From Pseudoalteromonas amylolytica (lineage in GTDB: Bacteria; Pseudomonadota; Gammaproteobacteria; Enterobacterales; Alteromonadaceae): a DNA stretch of 64,000 nucleotides. The stretch's first letter is position 1, and every line of letters starts with the position of its first letter. Position numbers and translations under genes: made by a program. The stretch is from assembly GCF_001854605.1 (NCBI RefSeq), contig NZ_MKJU01000027.1, positions 255,468 through 319,467 of the forward strand, written 5' to 3'. Under the pieces are notes generated by a model. That model saw only the letters and a list, made by a program, of their open reading frames with translations. It ran no database searches and had not been told where the DNA came from. Positions 1 through 7,677 of the stretch are shown here, piece by piece.

Positions 1-1478
1 TATTTATGGCAGCGACGATGCTTGCAGCTAGCGTTCACGCTAATGTAGCTGATACCAGTGTGAAAACCGCCGAGTATGCAGTTAATAATTACCATCAAGC
101 GCAGATCCATACGCTTGCTAATCTGGTGTCGTTTCCTACGGTAAATAAAGATGGCATAGAAACTCCTGACAACCCAGACTTTATCGGGTTTAAACAACTG
201 CTTAAGATGAAAGCTGCACAGCTTGGTTTGGACTATCAAGACGAAGGCCATACGGTACTGATTGGCTTGGGCAAGCAAGCGCAAAAGGTTACGGTCGTAA
301 CGCACGGAGATGTACAGCCTGCGGACCCTAAAAAATGGCAAAAAAGTCCATTTCACTTAGATTCAACAACGGAGCCTGGCAAGCTGATAGCGCGTGGGAC
401 TGAAGATGATAAGGGTCCGATAGCAACCGCGCTTTACGCAATGAAAGCAATTAAAGATCAAGGTGTTGAGCTTAACAATCGCATAGAACTAATGATCTAT
501 TTGGCCGAAGAGTCAGACTGGGAACCGCTAAAAGCATTCATGAAAAGCTATGAGCAGCCAAAGTATGCCATAACCATTGATGCCAGTTACCCCGTTGTGG
601 TTGCCGAAAAAGGTTGGAGCTTGGTCGAACCCACATTTAGAGGTGAATCGGCACGTACGGGCGTATATGTAAGTGAGTTGACTGGCGGCGCATTTAAGAG
701 CCAGATCCCTGAAGACGCAAGCGTAATCGTGCATAATGCATCGGCGGCACTTATCGAGCAGTTGCAGGCACAGGCCGAATCTTTGAGCGAGGTTAAAGTG
801 TCTTTTGCACCACAAACTCAGGGTGTAAAGGTGACTGTCAAAGGTATATCAGCCCACTCGTCTGAGCCTGAAGCGGGTGTTAACGCAATTGCTCACCTTG
901 CTCAATTGTTCAGTGGCGTGAACCTCGAAGCGAACGCAGATGGTCAGGCTGTCACCTTTATCAATCAGCTTATTGGGACGGGCTTGTATGGCCAACAATT
1001 TGGTGAAATAGCTTATAGCCACGAGTTTATGGGTCCTATGACGGTTGCACCGACACTGCTGACACGTCAAGGCAATGACATTGTCTTATCAGTTAATTTA
1101 CGTCGACCGGTGGGCAAGCAAGCGCAATTGCTGGAGCAGCAAATTAACCAAGCCATTGATAACTGGCAGCAAACCAACCAAGTGACGTTGCACAATGTTG
1201 AGGTTGAGTTAGGTGAACCTATGCTATTGGACAACGCGCCACATGCTCAAAAACTGTTGGATATCTTTAAACACTATACCAACGATCAGAGTGCGAGTTT
1301 TGTGTCAATCGGTGGGGGGACTAATGCTAAGTTATTTGACAATGCAGTCAGTTTTGGCCCATCCATGCCTGGTAAAAAGTATACCGGCCACTCTGAACAT
1401 GAATATATCACTGTAGATCAGCTTGAACTGAATTTACGTATGTATACAGCAATGATGATTGAACTGGGTAACATGTAA
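1..1478 (+). CDS. Secreted M20-family dipeptidase (5' end outside window)
   Basis: Zinc-dependent exopeptidase of the M20 family, closest in pattern to PepV/carnosinase-type dipeptidases that cleave di- or short peptides. Numbering from the first visible ATG (base 6), the metal-site motifs are HGDVQP (H100, D102), GTEDDKG (bridging D134), LAEES (E168/E169), ITIDASYP (D192) and a C-terminal GHSEHEY histidine. The visible N-terminus (MAATMLAASVHAN) looks like the last part of a signal peptide, and the frame is open to base 1, so the true start is probably upstream of the window. This suggests a periplasmic or secreted enzyme that recycles peptides. The following GNAT gene is separated by a hairpin and need not be co-transcribed. 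The family call is firm; substrate is unknown. Confidence 0.88.
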   Translation, partial: FMAATMLAASVHANVADTSVKTAEYAVNNYHQAQIHTLANLVSFPTVNKDGIETPDNPDFIGFKQLLKMKAAQLGLDYQDEGHTVLIGLGKQAQKVTVVTHGDVQPADPKKWQKSPFHLDSTTEPGKLIARGTEDDKGPIATALYAMKAIKDQGVELNNRIELMIYLAEESDWEPLKAFMKSYEQPKYAITIDASYPVVVAEKGWSLVEPTFRGESARTGVYVSELTGGAFKSQIPEDASVIVHNASAALIEQLQAQAESLSEVKVSFAPQTQGVKVTVKGISAHSSEPEAGVNAIAHLAQLFSGVNLEANADGQAVTFINQLIGTGLYGQQFGEIAYSHEFMGPMTVAPTLLTRQGNDIVLSVNLRRPVGKQAQLLEQQINQAIDNWQQTNQVTLHNVEVELGEPMLLDNAPHAQKLLDIFKHYTNDQSASFVSIGGGTNAKLFDNAVSFGPSMPGKKYTGHSEHEYITVDQLELNLRMYTAMMIELGNM

Positions 1479-1494
1479 AGTTTATCAGTAAGTT

Positions 1495-1525
1495 ATGAAT
1501 GCGGCAGCACGATTGTCGCATTCAT
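1495..1525 (+). terminator. Hairpin between M20 peptidase and GNAT gene
   Basis: A perfect 9-bp inverted repeat, ATGAATGCG (1495-1503) with CGCATTCAT (1517-1525), which can extend by a G-U and a C-G pair. It begins 17 bases after the peptidase stop. The downstream T-run is poor (GCTTTTA), so it is either a weak intrinsic terminator or an mRNA-stabilising stem. Confidence 0.5.
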
Positions 1526-1547
1526 ATGTCGCTTTTACGAGGCATAT

Positions 1548-2099
1548 ATGGAATTTAAAATACGTAAAGCAAAGCACAGCGATATTGCACAAATAAGCGC
1601 GCTGATTGAGGAATCAGCGCGTAAGTTGGCATGCGAGAAGTATAGCAAAGCACAGATTGAAGGCGCGCTAAAAAATGCATGGGGAGTAGACTCTCAACTT
1701 ATTATTGATTGCACTTACTTTGTTGTGGAATGTGGCCAGATATTGGTTGCATGTGGCGGCTGGAGTTACCGAAAAACGCTATTTGGCAGCGATAAGGAAC
1801 AAAATAGAAGCGCAGAAGTGCTAAACCCAGAGTTTGATGCTGCTAAGATCAGGGCATTTTTTGTTAAACCCGACTTCGCTCGCAAAGGCATAGCTTCTAT
1901 GATTATGAGCGCTTGTGAAAGTGAAGTAAAAGCAAGAGGGTTTCGTGCTCTGGAGTTGATGGCGACATTACCGGGTATACCGTTATACAAGCGCCATGGA
2001 TTTGTTACCGGTGGCGAGATTACTTACCCGCTGGACAATGGTGAAAGTATTCAGTTTGTACCAATGAGAAAGAAATTAGTAAGTAACTCAATAGACTAG
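1548..2099 (+). CDS. GNAT family N-acetyltransferase
   Basis: A 183-residue single-domain acetyltransferase that would move an acetyl group from acetyl-CoA to an unknown small molecule or protein amine. The N-terminal strand IRKAKHSDIAQISALIEES and the acetyl-CoA-binding segment FVKPDFARKGIASMIM (variant of the Q/R-x-x-G-x-G/A loop), followed by ALELMATLPGIPLYKRHGF, are typical of GNATs. GAGG lies 6 bases before the ATG. It follows the peptidase on the same strand by 69 bases with a hairpin between. Its substrate cannot be told from the sequence. Confidence 0.85.
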   Translation: MEFKIRKAKHSDIAQISALIEESARKLACEKYSKAQIEGALKNAWGVDSQLIIDCTYFVVECGQILVACGGWSYRKTLFGSDKEQNRSAEVLNPEFDAAKIRAFFVKPDFARKGIASMIMSACESEVKARGFRALELMATLPGIPLYKRHGFVTGGEITYPLDNGESIQFVPMRKKLVSNSID

Positions 2100-2117
2100 G
2101 GGAGTTCACTCCCTTTT
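2100..2117 (+). terminator. Likely intrinsic terminator after GNAT gene
   Basis: GGGAG (2100-2104), a TTCA loop and CTCCC (2109-2113) are followed directly by TTTT. The stem is short but GC-rich and sits at the end of the acetyltransferase gene, so it isolates that gene from the injection-system cluster downstream. Confidence 0.5.
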
Positions 2118-2531
2118 CCCTCACATACTTATGCATTCGATTAGCACATTACAAGAATTTCAGATGATGGTGTGTCTCATTATCTCAAAATGAATAACAA
2201 CCAAGCTCGTCTCAATATGTTTACCTAAATTTTTAACCTTCTTTTATAACAACATGGGCTATTTAAACTCAAAAGTAGTATCTTGATTGTTGCTATTTAT
2301 GCACTTATTTGGGGTGTTTTTAGAGGTGGTAATAAAGTGCTAAATAACTATCTTTGTAACCTAAGATAGTGAAAAATTATTATTTTTCTTGCTATTTTCA
2401 AAGTGTTTTCTACAGTCAATCAGTAGGTTATGAAAAAATTCATAAAGCGTGTAATAACGTGTAATTGTTTTGTTAAACATTCTAGTTACACTATTTTTAC
2501 TTTAAAACGCTGTTTATTCGTAACCACATGG
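2118..2531 (+). promoter_or_regulatory. AT-rich leader of the eCIS cluster with inverted repeat
   Basis: About 410 bases without a convincing gene. An 8-bp inverted repeat, ACTATCTT (2347-2354) and AAGATAGT (2363-2370), is the main structure. A candidate sigma-70 promoter overlaps it: TTGTAA at 2354-2359, an 18-base spacer and TATTAT at 2378-2383. A regulator binding the repeat would therefore cover the -35 box. The promoter was picked by eye and is tentative. A continuous frame reaches back to an ATG at 2430, but those extra 34 residues look unlike the family N-terminus and are probably untranslated. Confidence 0.35.
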
Positions 2532-3128
2532 ATGAGCGATTCTTGCTGGAAGGACCTTGTGATTGATTTAGCCTTACGTTTTGTCGAGCAACAACTTAAC
2601 CAAACATTACGAACAAAGTTTGCCCTCGATAGTGACATCGTGATTATGAACCATTTGGTCGAGTCAAATGGTACACCGCCGCTTGCCAATCAAAACAAAT
2701 TGGTTATCACGTTAATCAATTTGGAACATGAAACGAATAAACAGTTTTATGGTGGTCAGCAAACCGTGCAATCCAAGCAGATCAAACAGTTACAGCCAAC
2801 AACACGATTTAACTTGGATATATTATTGACGGCTCATTTTGACTCATACAATGAAGCGTTGAAATTTTTAAGCGCCTCAGTCGCTTTCTTCCAAGCCTAC
2901 CCCACTTTGACGAAAAAAGATTTTCCGAATATGCCGTCGGATTTGGTTCAACTGCAGTTTGAAATTGAAAACTCGCCTTATACGCAAACGCATAATTTAT
3001 GGAGTGCGTTGGGGGCGAAATATCAACCATCGATCATCTATAAAATACGTCATGTGGCGGTGCAGTCATTGCAAGTGACTGGCAGTGTGGGTGCTGTAAC
3101 GGATGTAGCTAGTGAGGCATCACTGTAA
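2532..3128 (+). CDS. eCIS cap/sheath-terminator protein (DUF4255, Pvc16-like)
   Basis: First gene of the injection-system cluster. DUF4255 proteins (Pvc16/Afp16 relatives) are known to cap the end of the tube-sheath trunk in eCIS particles. Family features seen here are the N-terminal helix DLALRFVEQQLNQTL, the strand IVIMNHLVESNGTP, the NKLVITLINLEHE stretch and the long helix EALKFLSASVAFFQAYP. The start was set at the ATG of 2532 because homologues begin near this helix; an in-frame ATG at 2430 would add a basic 34-residue leader with no family resemblance. Neither start has a strong Shine-Dalgarno sequence. It overlaps the next gene by one base (TAATG), so the two are probably translationally coupled. 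Confidence 0.75.
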   Translation: MSDSCWKDLVIDLALRFVEQQLNQTLRTKFALDSDIVIMNHLVESNGTPPLANQNKLVITLINLEHETNKQFYGGQQTVQSKQIKQLQPTTRFNLDILLTAHFDSYNEALKFLSASVAFFQAYPTLTKKDFPNMPSDLVQLQFEIENSPYTQTHNLWSALGAKYQPSIIYKIRHVAVQSLQVTGSVGAVTDVASEASL

Positions 3129-3967
3129 TGTTTACGCTTTTTCGTCTAACTCTTGAGCACAGCTATTTTGCTGATAATCAATGGCGAAATGCACAACTTC
3201 AGGCGTCTCCTTCGACCCAGCACTGGTTGAACCGTTATCAAATGTCATTGCACCAAGAAGACTCCTCGTGGTGTTTGTATGGCAACCAAAACACCTCTAA
3301 AGATGACTTTTTGCACTACTTGAGCCACAACCAAGAGGTAGCGGCACTGGAGTTTTGGATATTGCAGCCGCTGAGCGAGTTTGTAACTTTTACTGATTTG
3401 CCAATGGATTGGAAAGGCATACTGCTACTTGACAGTAGCAAAACAGCCCCCTCATCTGATGGACAAGAGGCGGTTTTATTGACAAATAGCGCATCACAAG
3501 GCGCTTTGCAAGGGGGCTTTGTCAAGCAGGCCATCGCAAAGGTTGTTTTCAATATTAGTGATTTAATGCGTACTGAGCACTATCGCTTAAGCTTATTGGC
3601 ACGTTCAACTCAGTGGGTATATCACTTTATCCAGCGCGGACAGACGCGCTTATCTCATCCGCAGTTAATCGACAAGCTAAATGAGGTTTCATTTTCAAAA
3701 CCCCATGCATATACCACTCAAGACGGAGAGGTTGCTTGGCTCAGTGACAGCAAAGAGTTCAACTTGCCCTTGAAGCAAGTGCCAGAGCCTCGTTTTGAAC
3801 TGGTCGATACTCAACATTTAGACAAGGTAGGCGAACACTATATTAAACGTACTGTGATCAGTGCGTTACCTGCGCCAAGATGCGACCAATTGTTCCTAGG
3901 AACACAGCAAGACTTTAATGAGATGAGCTCGATGCGTGTGCAGTCTCATATGTACGTTTATTTCTAG
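3128..3967 (+). CDS. Uncharacterised eCIS-cluster protein (279 aa)
   Basis: I do not recognise this family. The protein has no signal peptide, membrane segment or low-complexity stretch. Its C-terminal part (CDQLFLGTQQDFNEMSSMRVQSHMYVYF) ends in an aromatic-rich strand. It lies between the DUF4255 cap gene and the sheath gene, and its ATG overlaps the stop codon of the cap gene by one base, so it is very likely made with the cap protein. A role as cap partner or trunk-end component is an inference from position only. A hairpin and a 227-base gap separate it from the sheath gene. Confidence 0.7.
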   Translation: MFTLFRLTLEHSYFADNQWRNAQLQASPSTQHWLNRYQMSLHQEDSSWCLYGNQNTSKDDFLHYLSHNQEVAALEFWILQPLSEFVTFTDLPMDWKGILLLDSSKTAPSSDGQEAVLLTNSASQGALQGGFVKQAIAKVVFNISDLMRTEHYRLSLLARSTQWVYHFIQRGQTRLSHPQLIDKLNEVSFSKPHAYTTQDGEVAWLSDSKEFNLPLKQVPEPRFELVDTQHLDKVGEHYIKRTVISALPAPRCDQLFLGTQQDFNEMSSMRVQSHMYVYF

Positions 3968-3974
3968 GTTGCTT

Positions 3975-4010
3975 AGCCATTGAGTGACACTAGTATCAAG
4001 CTCAATGGCT
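3975..4010 (+). other. Perfect 10-bp hairpin between cap-region genes and sheath gene
   Basis: AGCCATTGAG (3975-3984) and CTCAATGGCT (4001-4010) are exact reverse complements with a 16-base loop, starting 8 bases after the stop of the preceding gene. No T-run follows, so it may be an attenuator, an mRNA-processing stem or an RNA-end protector that lets the abundant sheath and tube be expressed differently from the cap genes. Confidence 0.5.
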
Positions 4011-4194
4011 TGATTAGGGTTAATCCATCTGACGGGTTTTACTCAAAAATATGGCATGTGAAATACCGTAAAACAACTAGTCGATACAGTGGTGACTCAC
4101 GCCTAGCTGTAACGACAAAGCAGGGTTTTCACTTCACTTTACTGGTCGAAGGAAAACGAAATTAGTCAAACAGGAACAAAAGGCAAACGATGTT

Positions 4195-5772
4195 ATGGTA
4201 ACTTCCAACATTAAAACACCCGGTGTGTACATTGATGAAGTCAATGCCTTCCCTAACTCAGTGGTCCCCGTTGCAACGGCGGTACCAGCGTTCATTGGTT
4301 ACACACCAACGGCTGAGTATCAGGGCAAGTCTTACTTCAACAAGGCACAAAAAATTACCTCTTTCGCTGAATTTCAGTCTATTTACATGAATGGTAATCC
4401 GCCGCCTCCGGCAGATCCAGCCACCCAGTATAGCCCTGAATATTACTTAGTAGAGCAAAAAGATAAGCCAACTACTGGCGACTACATGATGATCGGCGGC
4501 AGTTATTATTCGATAGTGCCAGACCCAAATAGCATTTATTACCTGTACAACAGTGTGCGTTTGTTTTATCAAAATGGTGGGGGAGACGCATACATTGTGT
4601 CAGTGGGCACTTATGGTGCGGCTTCAGGTAAGCCGGGCGATGTGGGCGCGCAGATTGTTAACCCCAATGTTAAGTTGAGCGACTTAAAAAGTGGCCTTGA
4701 CCTGTTGCAATACGAGCAGGAGCCAACAATTTATATCTGCCCAGAGGCGACGCTATTATCGGTTGCAGATAACGGTACTTTGATGCAGGAAATGCTGTTG
4801 CAAGCGGGTTCTATGCAAACGGCTGTATGCATGTTTGATGTTATTGGTGGTAATACGCCCGACCCAATCACCTACACCAACGACATAGAAACCTTTAGAA
4901 ACAATACTGGTTCAAACAGCTTGAACTACGGCGTTGCGTATTACCCGTTTATTGGCACCACTATTATGCAATCGTCGGAGATTAACTACACCAACTTGTT
5001 CGGTGGTGATGTTAAACAGTTAGAGCCTCTGTTGAACCCTGCATCTGCGCCAAATCCTACAGCTTCAAAAATCATTTCTATGATAGAAGCGAATGATGGT
5101 TCGATGACCACCTCACAACTCAATGCCGCGCTATTAAACGCATCTCAAACTTATTCTCAAATTGTTAATCATGTTTTGAGCGACGCCAATTTGTTGCCGC
5201 CAAGTGGTGGTATGGCCGGTGTTTACACCGTTAATGACAATGTTAAAGGTGTCTGGGGCGCGCCTGCAAATACCAGTATTGTTGGTGCATCTTCATTGCC
5301 TATTCGTTTGAATGATACGCAGCAGGCTGGCCTGAACGTTGATGCGGTGTCTGGTAAATCAATCAACGCGATCCGCTTTTTCAACGGACAGGGCATTTTG
5401 GTGTGGGGCGCACGTACGCTCGACGGTAACTCACAAGATTGGCGCTATGTGTCAGTGCGCCGCACCATGACCTTCTTGGAGCAATCTTGCAAATTGGCCG
5501 CGCGTGCATACGTGTTTGCGGCAAATGATGCCAACACTTGGGGTGCGGTTAAGAGTGAAATCGGCAGTTTCTTAATGAGTATCTGGAAAGAAGGTGGCCT
5601 GCAAGGCGCCAAAGCGTCAGACGCGTTTCAGGTTGAGTGTGGTTTAGGTACCACCATGACCAGCGACGATATTCTCAACGGGTTTATGAAAGTATCGGTA
5701 AAAGTTGCAATTGTTCACCCAGCCGAATTTATTGTGATCTCATTCGAACAGGAAATGGCTAAGTCAGGCTAA
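4195..5772 (+). CDS. eCIS contractile sheath protein
   Basis: Main sheath subunit, which polymerises around the tube and contracts to drive it into a target. The N-terminus (IKTPGVYIDEVNAFPNSV, then TAVPAFIGYTP) is the standard phage-tail-sheath signature. The C-terminal third (INAIRFFNGQGILVWGARTL ... WRYVSVRRTMTFLEQS) is the conserved sheath core that contacts neighbouring subunits and tube. At 525 residues it is longer than the small PVC sheaths, with a variable central insertion around residues 60-330 that would face outward. AAAGGC lies upstream of the ATG. It starts the structural block and is followed 60 bases later by the first tube gene. Confidence 0.95.
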   Translation: MVTSNIKTPGVYIDEVNAFPNSVVPVATAVPAFIGYTPTAEYQGKSYFNKAQKITSFAEFQSIYMNGNPPPPADPATQYSPEYYLVEQKDKPTTGDYMMIGGSYYSIVPDPNSIYYLYNSVRLFYQNGGGDAYIVSVGTYGAASGKPGDVGAQIVNPNVKLSDLKSGLDLLQYEQEPTIYICPEATLLSVADNGTLMQEMLLQAGSMQTAVCMFDVIGGNTPDPITYTNDIETFRNNTGSNSLNYGVAYYPFIGTTIMQSSEINYTNLFGGDVKQLEPLLNPASAPNPTASKIISMIEANDGSMTTSQLNAALLNASQTYSQIVNHVLSDANLLPPSGGMAGVYTVNDNVKGVWGAPANTSIVGASSLPIRLNDTQQAGLNVDAVSGKSINAIRFFNGQGILVWGARTLDGNSQDWRYVSVRRTMTFLEQSCKLAARAYVFAANDANTWGAVKSEIGSFLMSIWKEGGLQGAKASDAFQVECGLGTTMTSDDILNGFMKVSVKVAIVHPAEFIVISFEQEMAKSG

Positions 5773-5832
5773 CACGCAGCGCTGAGGAAGTTATGTTTAA
5801 CCAATTTATAGAAAAATATAAGGGGAAATACC

Positions 5833-6297
5833 ATGGCAGATGACGGCAGCAAAGAAGGCAGCACGTGGCCAATGCCCAAGTTCCGTTTCGAGGTTGACCT
5901 TGGAACGGAACTGCAAAAAGTGGCTTTTCAGGAAGTCTCAGGAATGGACAAAGAAGTTCAGGTGATCGAGTACCGTCACAGTAACAGCACGTTGTTCTCC
6001 ACAATCAAAATGCCGGGAATTGCTAAGTACGGCAATATCACCATGAAGCGTGGCATTTTTGTTAACGATAACAATTTCTGGAAATGGATGGATGAGATTG
6101 AAATGAACACCATTAAGCGTCGCACGGTGTTAATCAAATTGCTCGATCAGGATGGCAAAACCACCATGCAATGGCAGCTTAACAATGCTTGGCCGACCAA
6201 AATCACTGGTACGGATCTGAAGTCGGATGGTAATGAAGTGGCCGTTGATACGTTAGAAATAGCGCATGAACAGTTGATTGTGACCAATGGATCATAA
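5833..6297 (+). CDS. eCIS inner tube protein 1 (gp19 family)
   Basis: Tube subunit of the T4 gp19/Pvc1 family, expected to form stacked hexameric rings inside the sheath. Family traits are the N-terminal FRFEVDLGTELQKVAFQEVSGMD, the KYGNITMKRGIF strand, the VLIKLLDQDGKTTMQWQL hairpin and the C-terminal VDTLEIAHEQL. The 154-residue length is usual. AAGGGG precedes the ATG. It is followed, with an 11-base overlap, by a second tube paralogue. Its short length and lack of extensions suggest it is the repeating ring of the tube, but that is inferred. Confidence 0.93.
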   Translation: MADDGSKEGSTWPMPKFRFEVDLGTELQKVAFQEVSGMDKEVQVIEYRHSNSTLFSTIKMPGIAKYGNITMKRGIFVNDNNFWKWMDEIEMNTIKRRTVLIKLLDQDGKTTMQWQLNNAWPTKITGTDLKSDGNEVAVDTLEIAHEQLIVTNGS

Positions 6298-6763
6298 TCT
6301 ACAAACTAGCTTTTACTTCAGCGTTTCAATCTCAGGGATGGGCAGCAGTGATGCTGCTTTTCAGGAAGTACTGGGATTGAGCAAGGAGCTTGGGAGCGAG
6401 GATGTGGTGTGTGGTGGAGAAAACCGTTTTAAATACCGTTTACCCACCATAACAACCTTCTCAAACCTTGTGCTCAAGCGGGGCGTCACCACGGATGAGT
6501 CGTCATTAATCGCTTGGGTAAAAGACACGTTGGACGATGGCTTAGCGAATCCCATCCAAACCAAAGATATTAAAGTTCGGCTATTGGATGAGAAGGGCAA
6601 TGTCAGTATGCAGTGGGATTTTATCGCAGCCTACCCTGTGAAATGGTCAGCGAGCGACCTGAAGTCGCAAGATGGCGAGGTTTTTATAGAAACCCTCGAG
6701 TTTTCCTACCGATATTTTGAAGTTGAAGACAGTCGCTCACCACAGATGGACTTGTACGCGTAG
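6287..6763 (+). CDS. eCIS inner tube protein 2 (gp19 family paralogue)
   Basis: Second gp19-type protein of 158 residues, clearly paralogous to the preceding gene: both carry a MQW motif after an RLLDEKGN/KLLDQDGK hairpin and share AAFQEVLGLSKE / VAFQEVSGMDKE near the N-terminus and a terminal ETLEFSY/DTLEIAH strand. In PVC-type particles a second tube-like protein forms the first ring joining tube to the spike hub, and a similar adaptor job is likely here. It has no separate Shine-Dalgarno sequence; the 11-base overlap with tube 1 implies translational coupling. Confidence 0.9.
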   Translation: MDHNLQTSFYFSVSISGMGSSDAAFQEVLGLSKELGSEDVVCGGENRFKYRLPTITTFSNLVLKRGVTTDESSLIAWVKDTLDDGLANPIQTKDIKVRLLDEKGNVSMQWDFIAAYPVKWSASDLKSQDGEVFIETLEFSYRYFEVEDSRSPQMDLYA

Positions 6764-6800
6764 TTTGGATTAGGTCTCACTTTACTAGAGGAGTCAGAGC

Positions 6801-6971
6801 ATGGCCGTTGAAATCAGAGAGTTGGTGATAAAAACCGCCATCCAAAGTCACCAAGAAACACCGGGGCATGAACTTACAGAGCAACAAGTACAGCAGCTTA
6901 AACAGCAAATTGTACAAGAATGTGTGAAGCAGCTTGGCCTTAAACAAAGGCAAAAAATATTCGAGCGCTAA
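6801..6971 (+). CDS. DUF5908 small eCIS protein (56 aa)
   Basis: A 56-residue gene beginning MAVEIRELVIKTAI, followed by a Gln-rich amphipathic helix (LTEQQVQQLKQQIV) and ending QKIFER. The opening EIRELVIK is the hallmark of the DUF5908 family, tiny proteins found between the tube and hub genes of eCIS clusters. AGAGGAG lies just upstream. It is flanked by tube 2 and the LysM hub on the same strand. A function is not established; position suggests a small baseplate or tube-assembly factor. Confidence 0.8.
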   Translation: MAVEIRELVIKTAIQSHQETPGHELTEQQVQQLKQQIVQECVKQLGLKQRQKIFER

Positions 6972-6999
6972 GGCATAGATTAAGCACGGAGATAGTGGC

Positions 7000-7677
7000 G
7001 TGGGTAGTTTAAAGAAAATGCGCATAGTCGCATACAGCGATGAAAAATTTACGTCTAAGGTGGATGAGTATGTGGTCATGCTCAACCCAGAGCAAATGAA
7101 GCTAGACCGAAGTATTAACTATAATGAAGAGCAAGCCCCCGACTCGGGAAAGCTGTCTTCTAAATATCGTTCCACGCCTGGCGAAAAGTTGAGTTTTGAT
7201 TTAGTGGTGGATTGCACGGGGGTGGTTGACTCAACACGAACCGACTTACCCACTGAATTAAATCAATTACAGAAAGTGGTGTACACCTACAATGGCGATA
7301 TACATCGGCCCAACTACGTTACAGTGTATTGGGGGCAGGGGTTGTCGTTTCAGGGGGTACTGACTGCATTTGATACGAATTATACCTTTTTCAAACCAGA
7401 TGGCACCGCATTACGTGCCAAGGTTTCATTGCGCTTTACTTCTTATCTAGACCCATCTACCGCGGCCAAAGAAGAAGATAAAAAATCACCTGATCTGACG
7501 CACCGCATCGCGGTGGTAGAGGGAGATAGCTTGCCACAAATCAGTCAACAGGTTTATCAAGATCCTGACCTATACGTGCAACTTGGTGCATTTAATCAAT
7601 TGAATAAGCTAAGAAATATAAAAGCGGGTAGTGTGTTAAGCGCACCGCCATTGCGCAGTCAGGGTGAGCAAACATGA
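7000..7677 (+). CDS. eCIS baseplate hub protein with C-terminal LysM (Pvc7-like)
   Basis: A 225-residue hub-adaptor of the kind called Pvc7/Afp7. The N-terminal 150 residues (MRIVAYSDEKF ... VVMLNPEQMKLDRSINYN ... VYWGQGLSFQGVLTAFDTNYTFF) are the conserved CIS tube/hub-adaptor domain. Residues about 168-219 form a LysM module (HRIAVVEGDSLPQISQQVY ... LNKLRNIKAGSVL), which in these particles works structurally in the baseplate. The start is GTG at 7000 with GGAGA upstream. The stop overlaps the next gene by 4 bases (ATGA), as expected for hub and spike subunits made in fixed ratio. Confidence 0.9.
   Translation: MGSLKKMRIVAYSDEKFTSKVDEYVVMLNPEQMKLDRSINYNEEQAPDSGKLSSKYRSTPGEKLSFDLVVDCTGVVDSTRTDLPTELNQLQKVVYTYNGDIHRPNYVTVYWGQGLSFQGVLTAFDTNYTFFKPDGTALRAKVSLRFTSYLDPSTAAKEEDKKSPDLTHRIAVVEGDSLPQISQQVYQDPDLYVQLGAFNQLNKLRNIKAGSVLSAPPLRSQGEQT

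Noticed and set aside
2430..2531. N-terminal extension of the DUF4255 gene from ATG 2430
   Set aside because: The 34 residues are basic and unlike the family start; a weak AGTAGG lies only 2 bases from the ATG. Not excluded outright.
3980..4165. 61-codon frame between the unknown eCIS protein and the sheath gene
   Set aside because: It starts with TTG inside the 10-bp hairpin, has no ribosome binding site and resembles no family.
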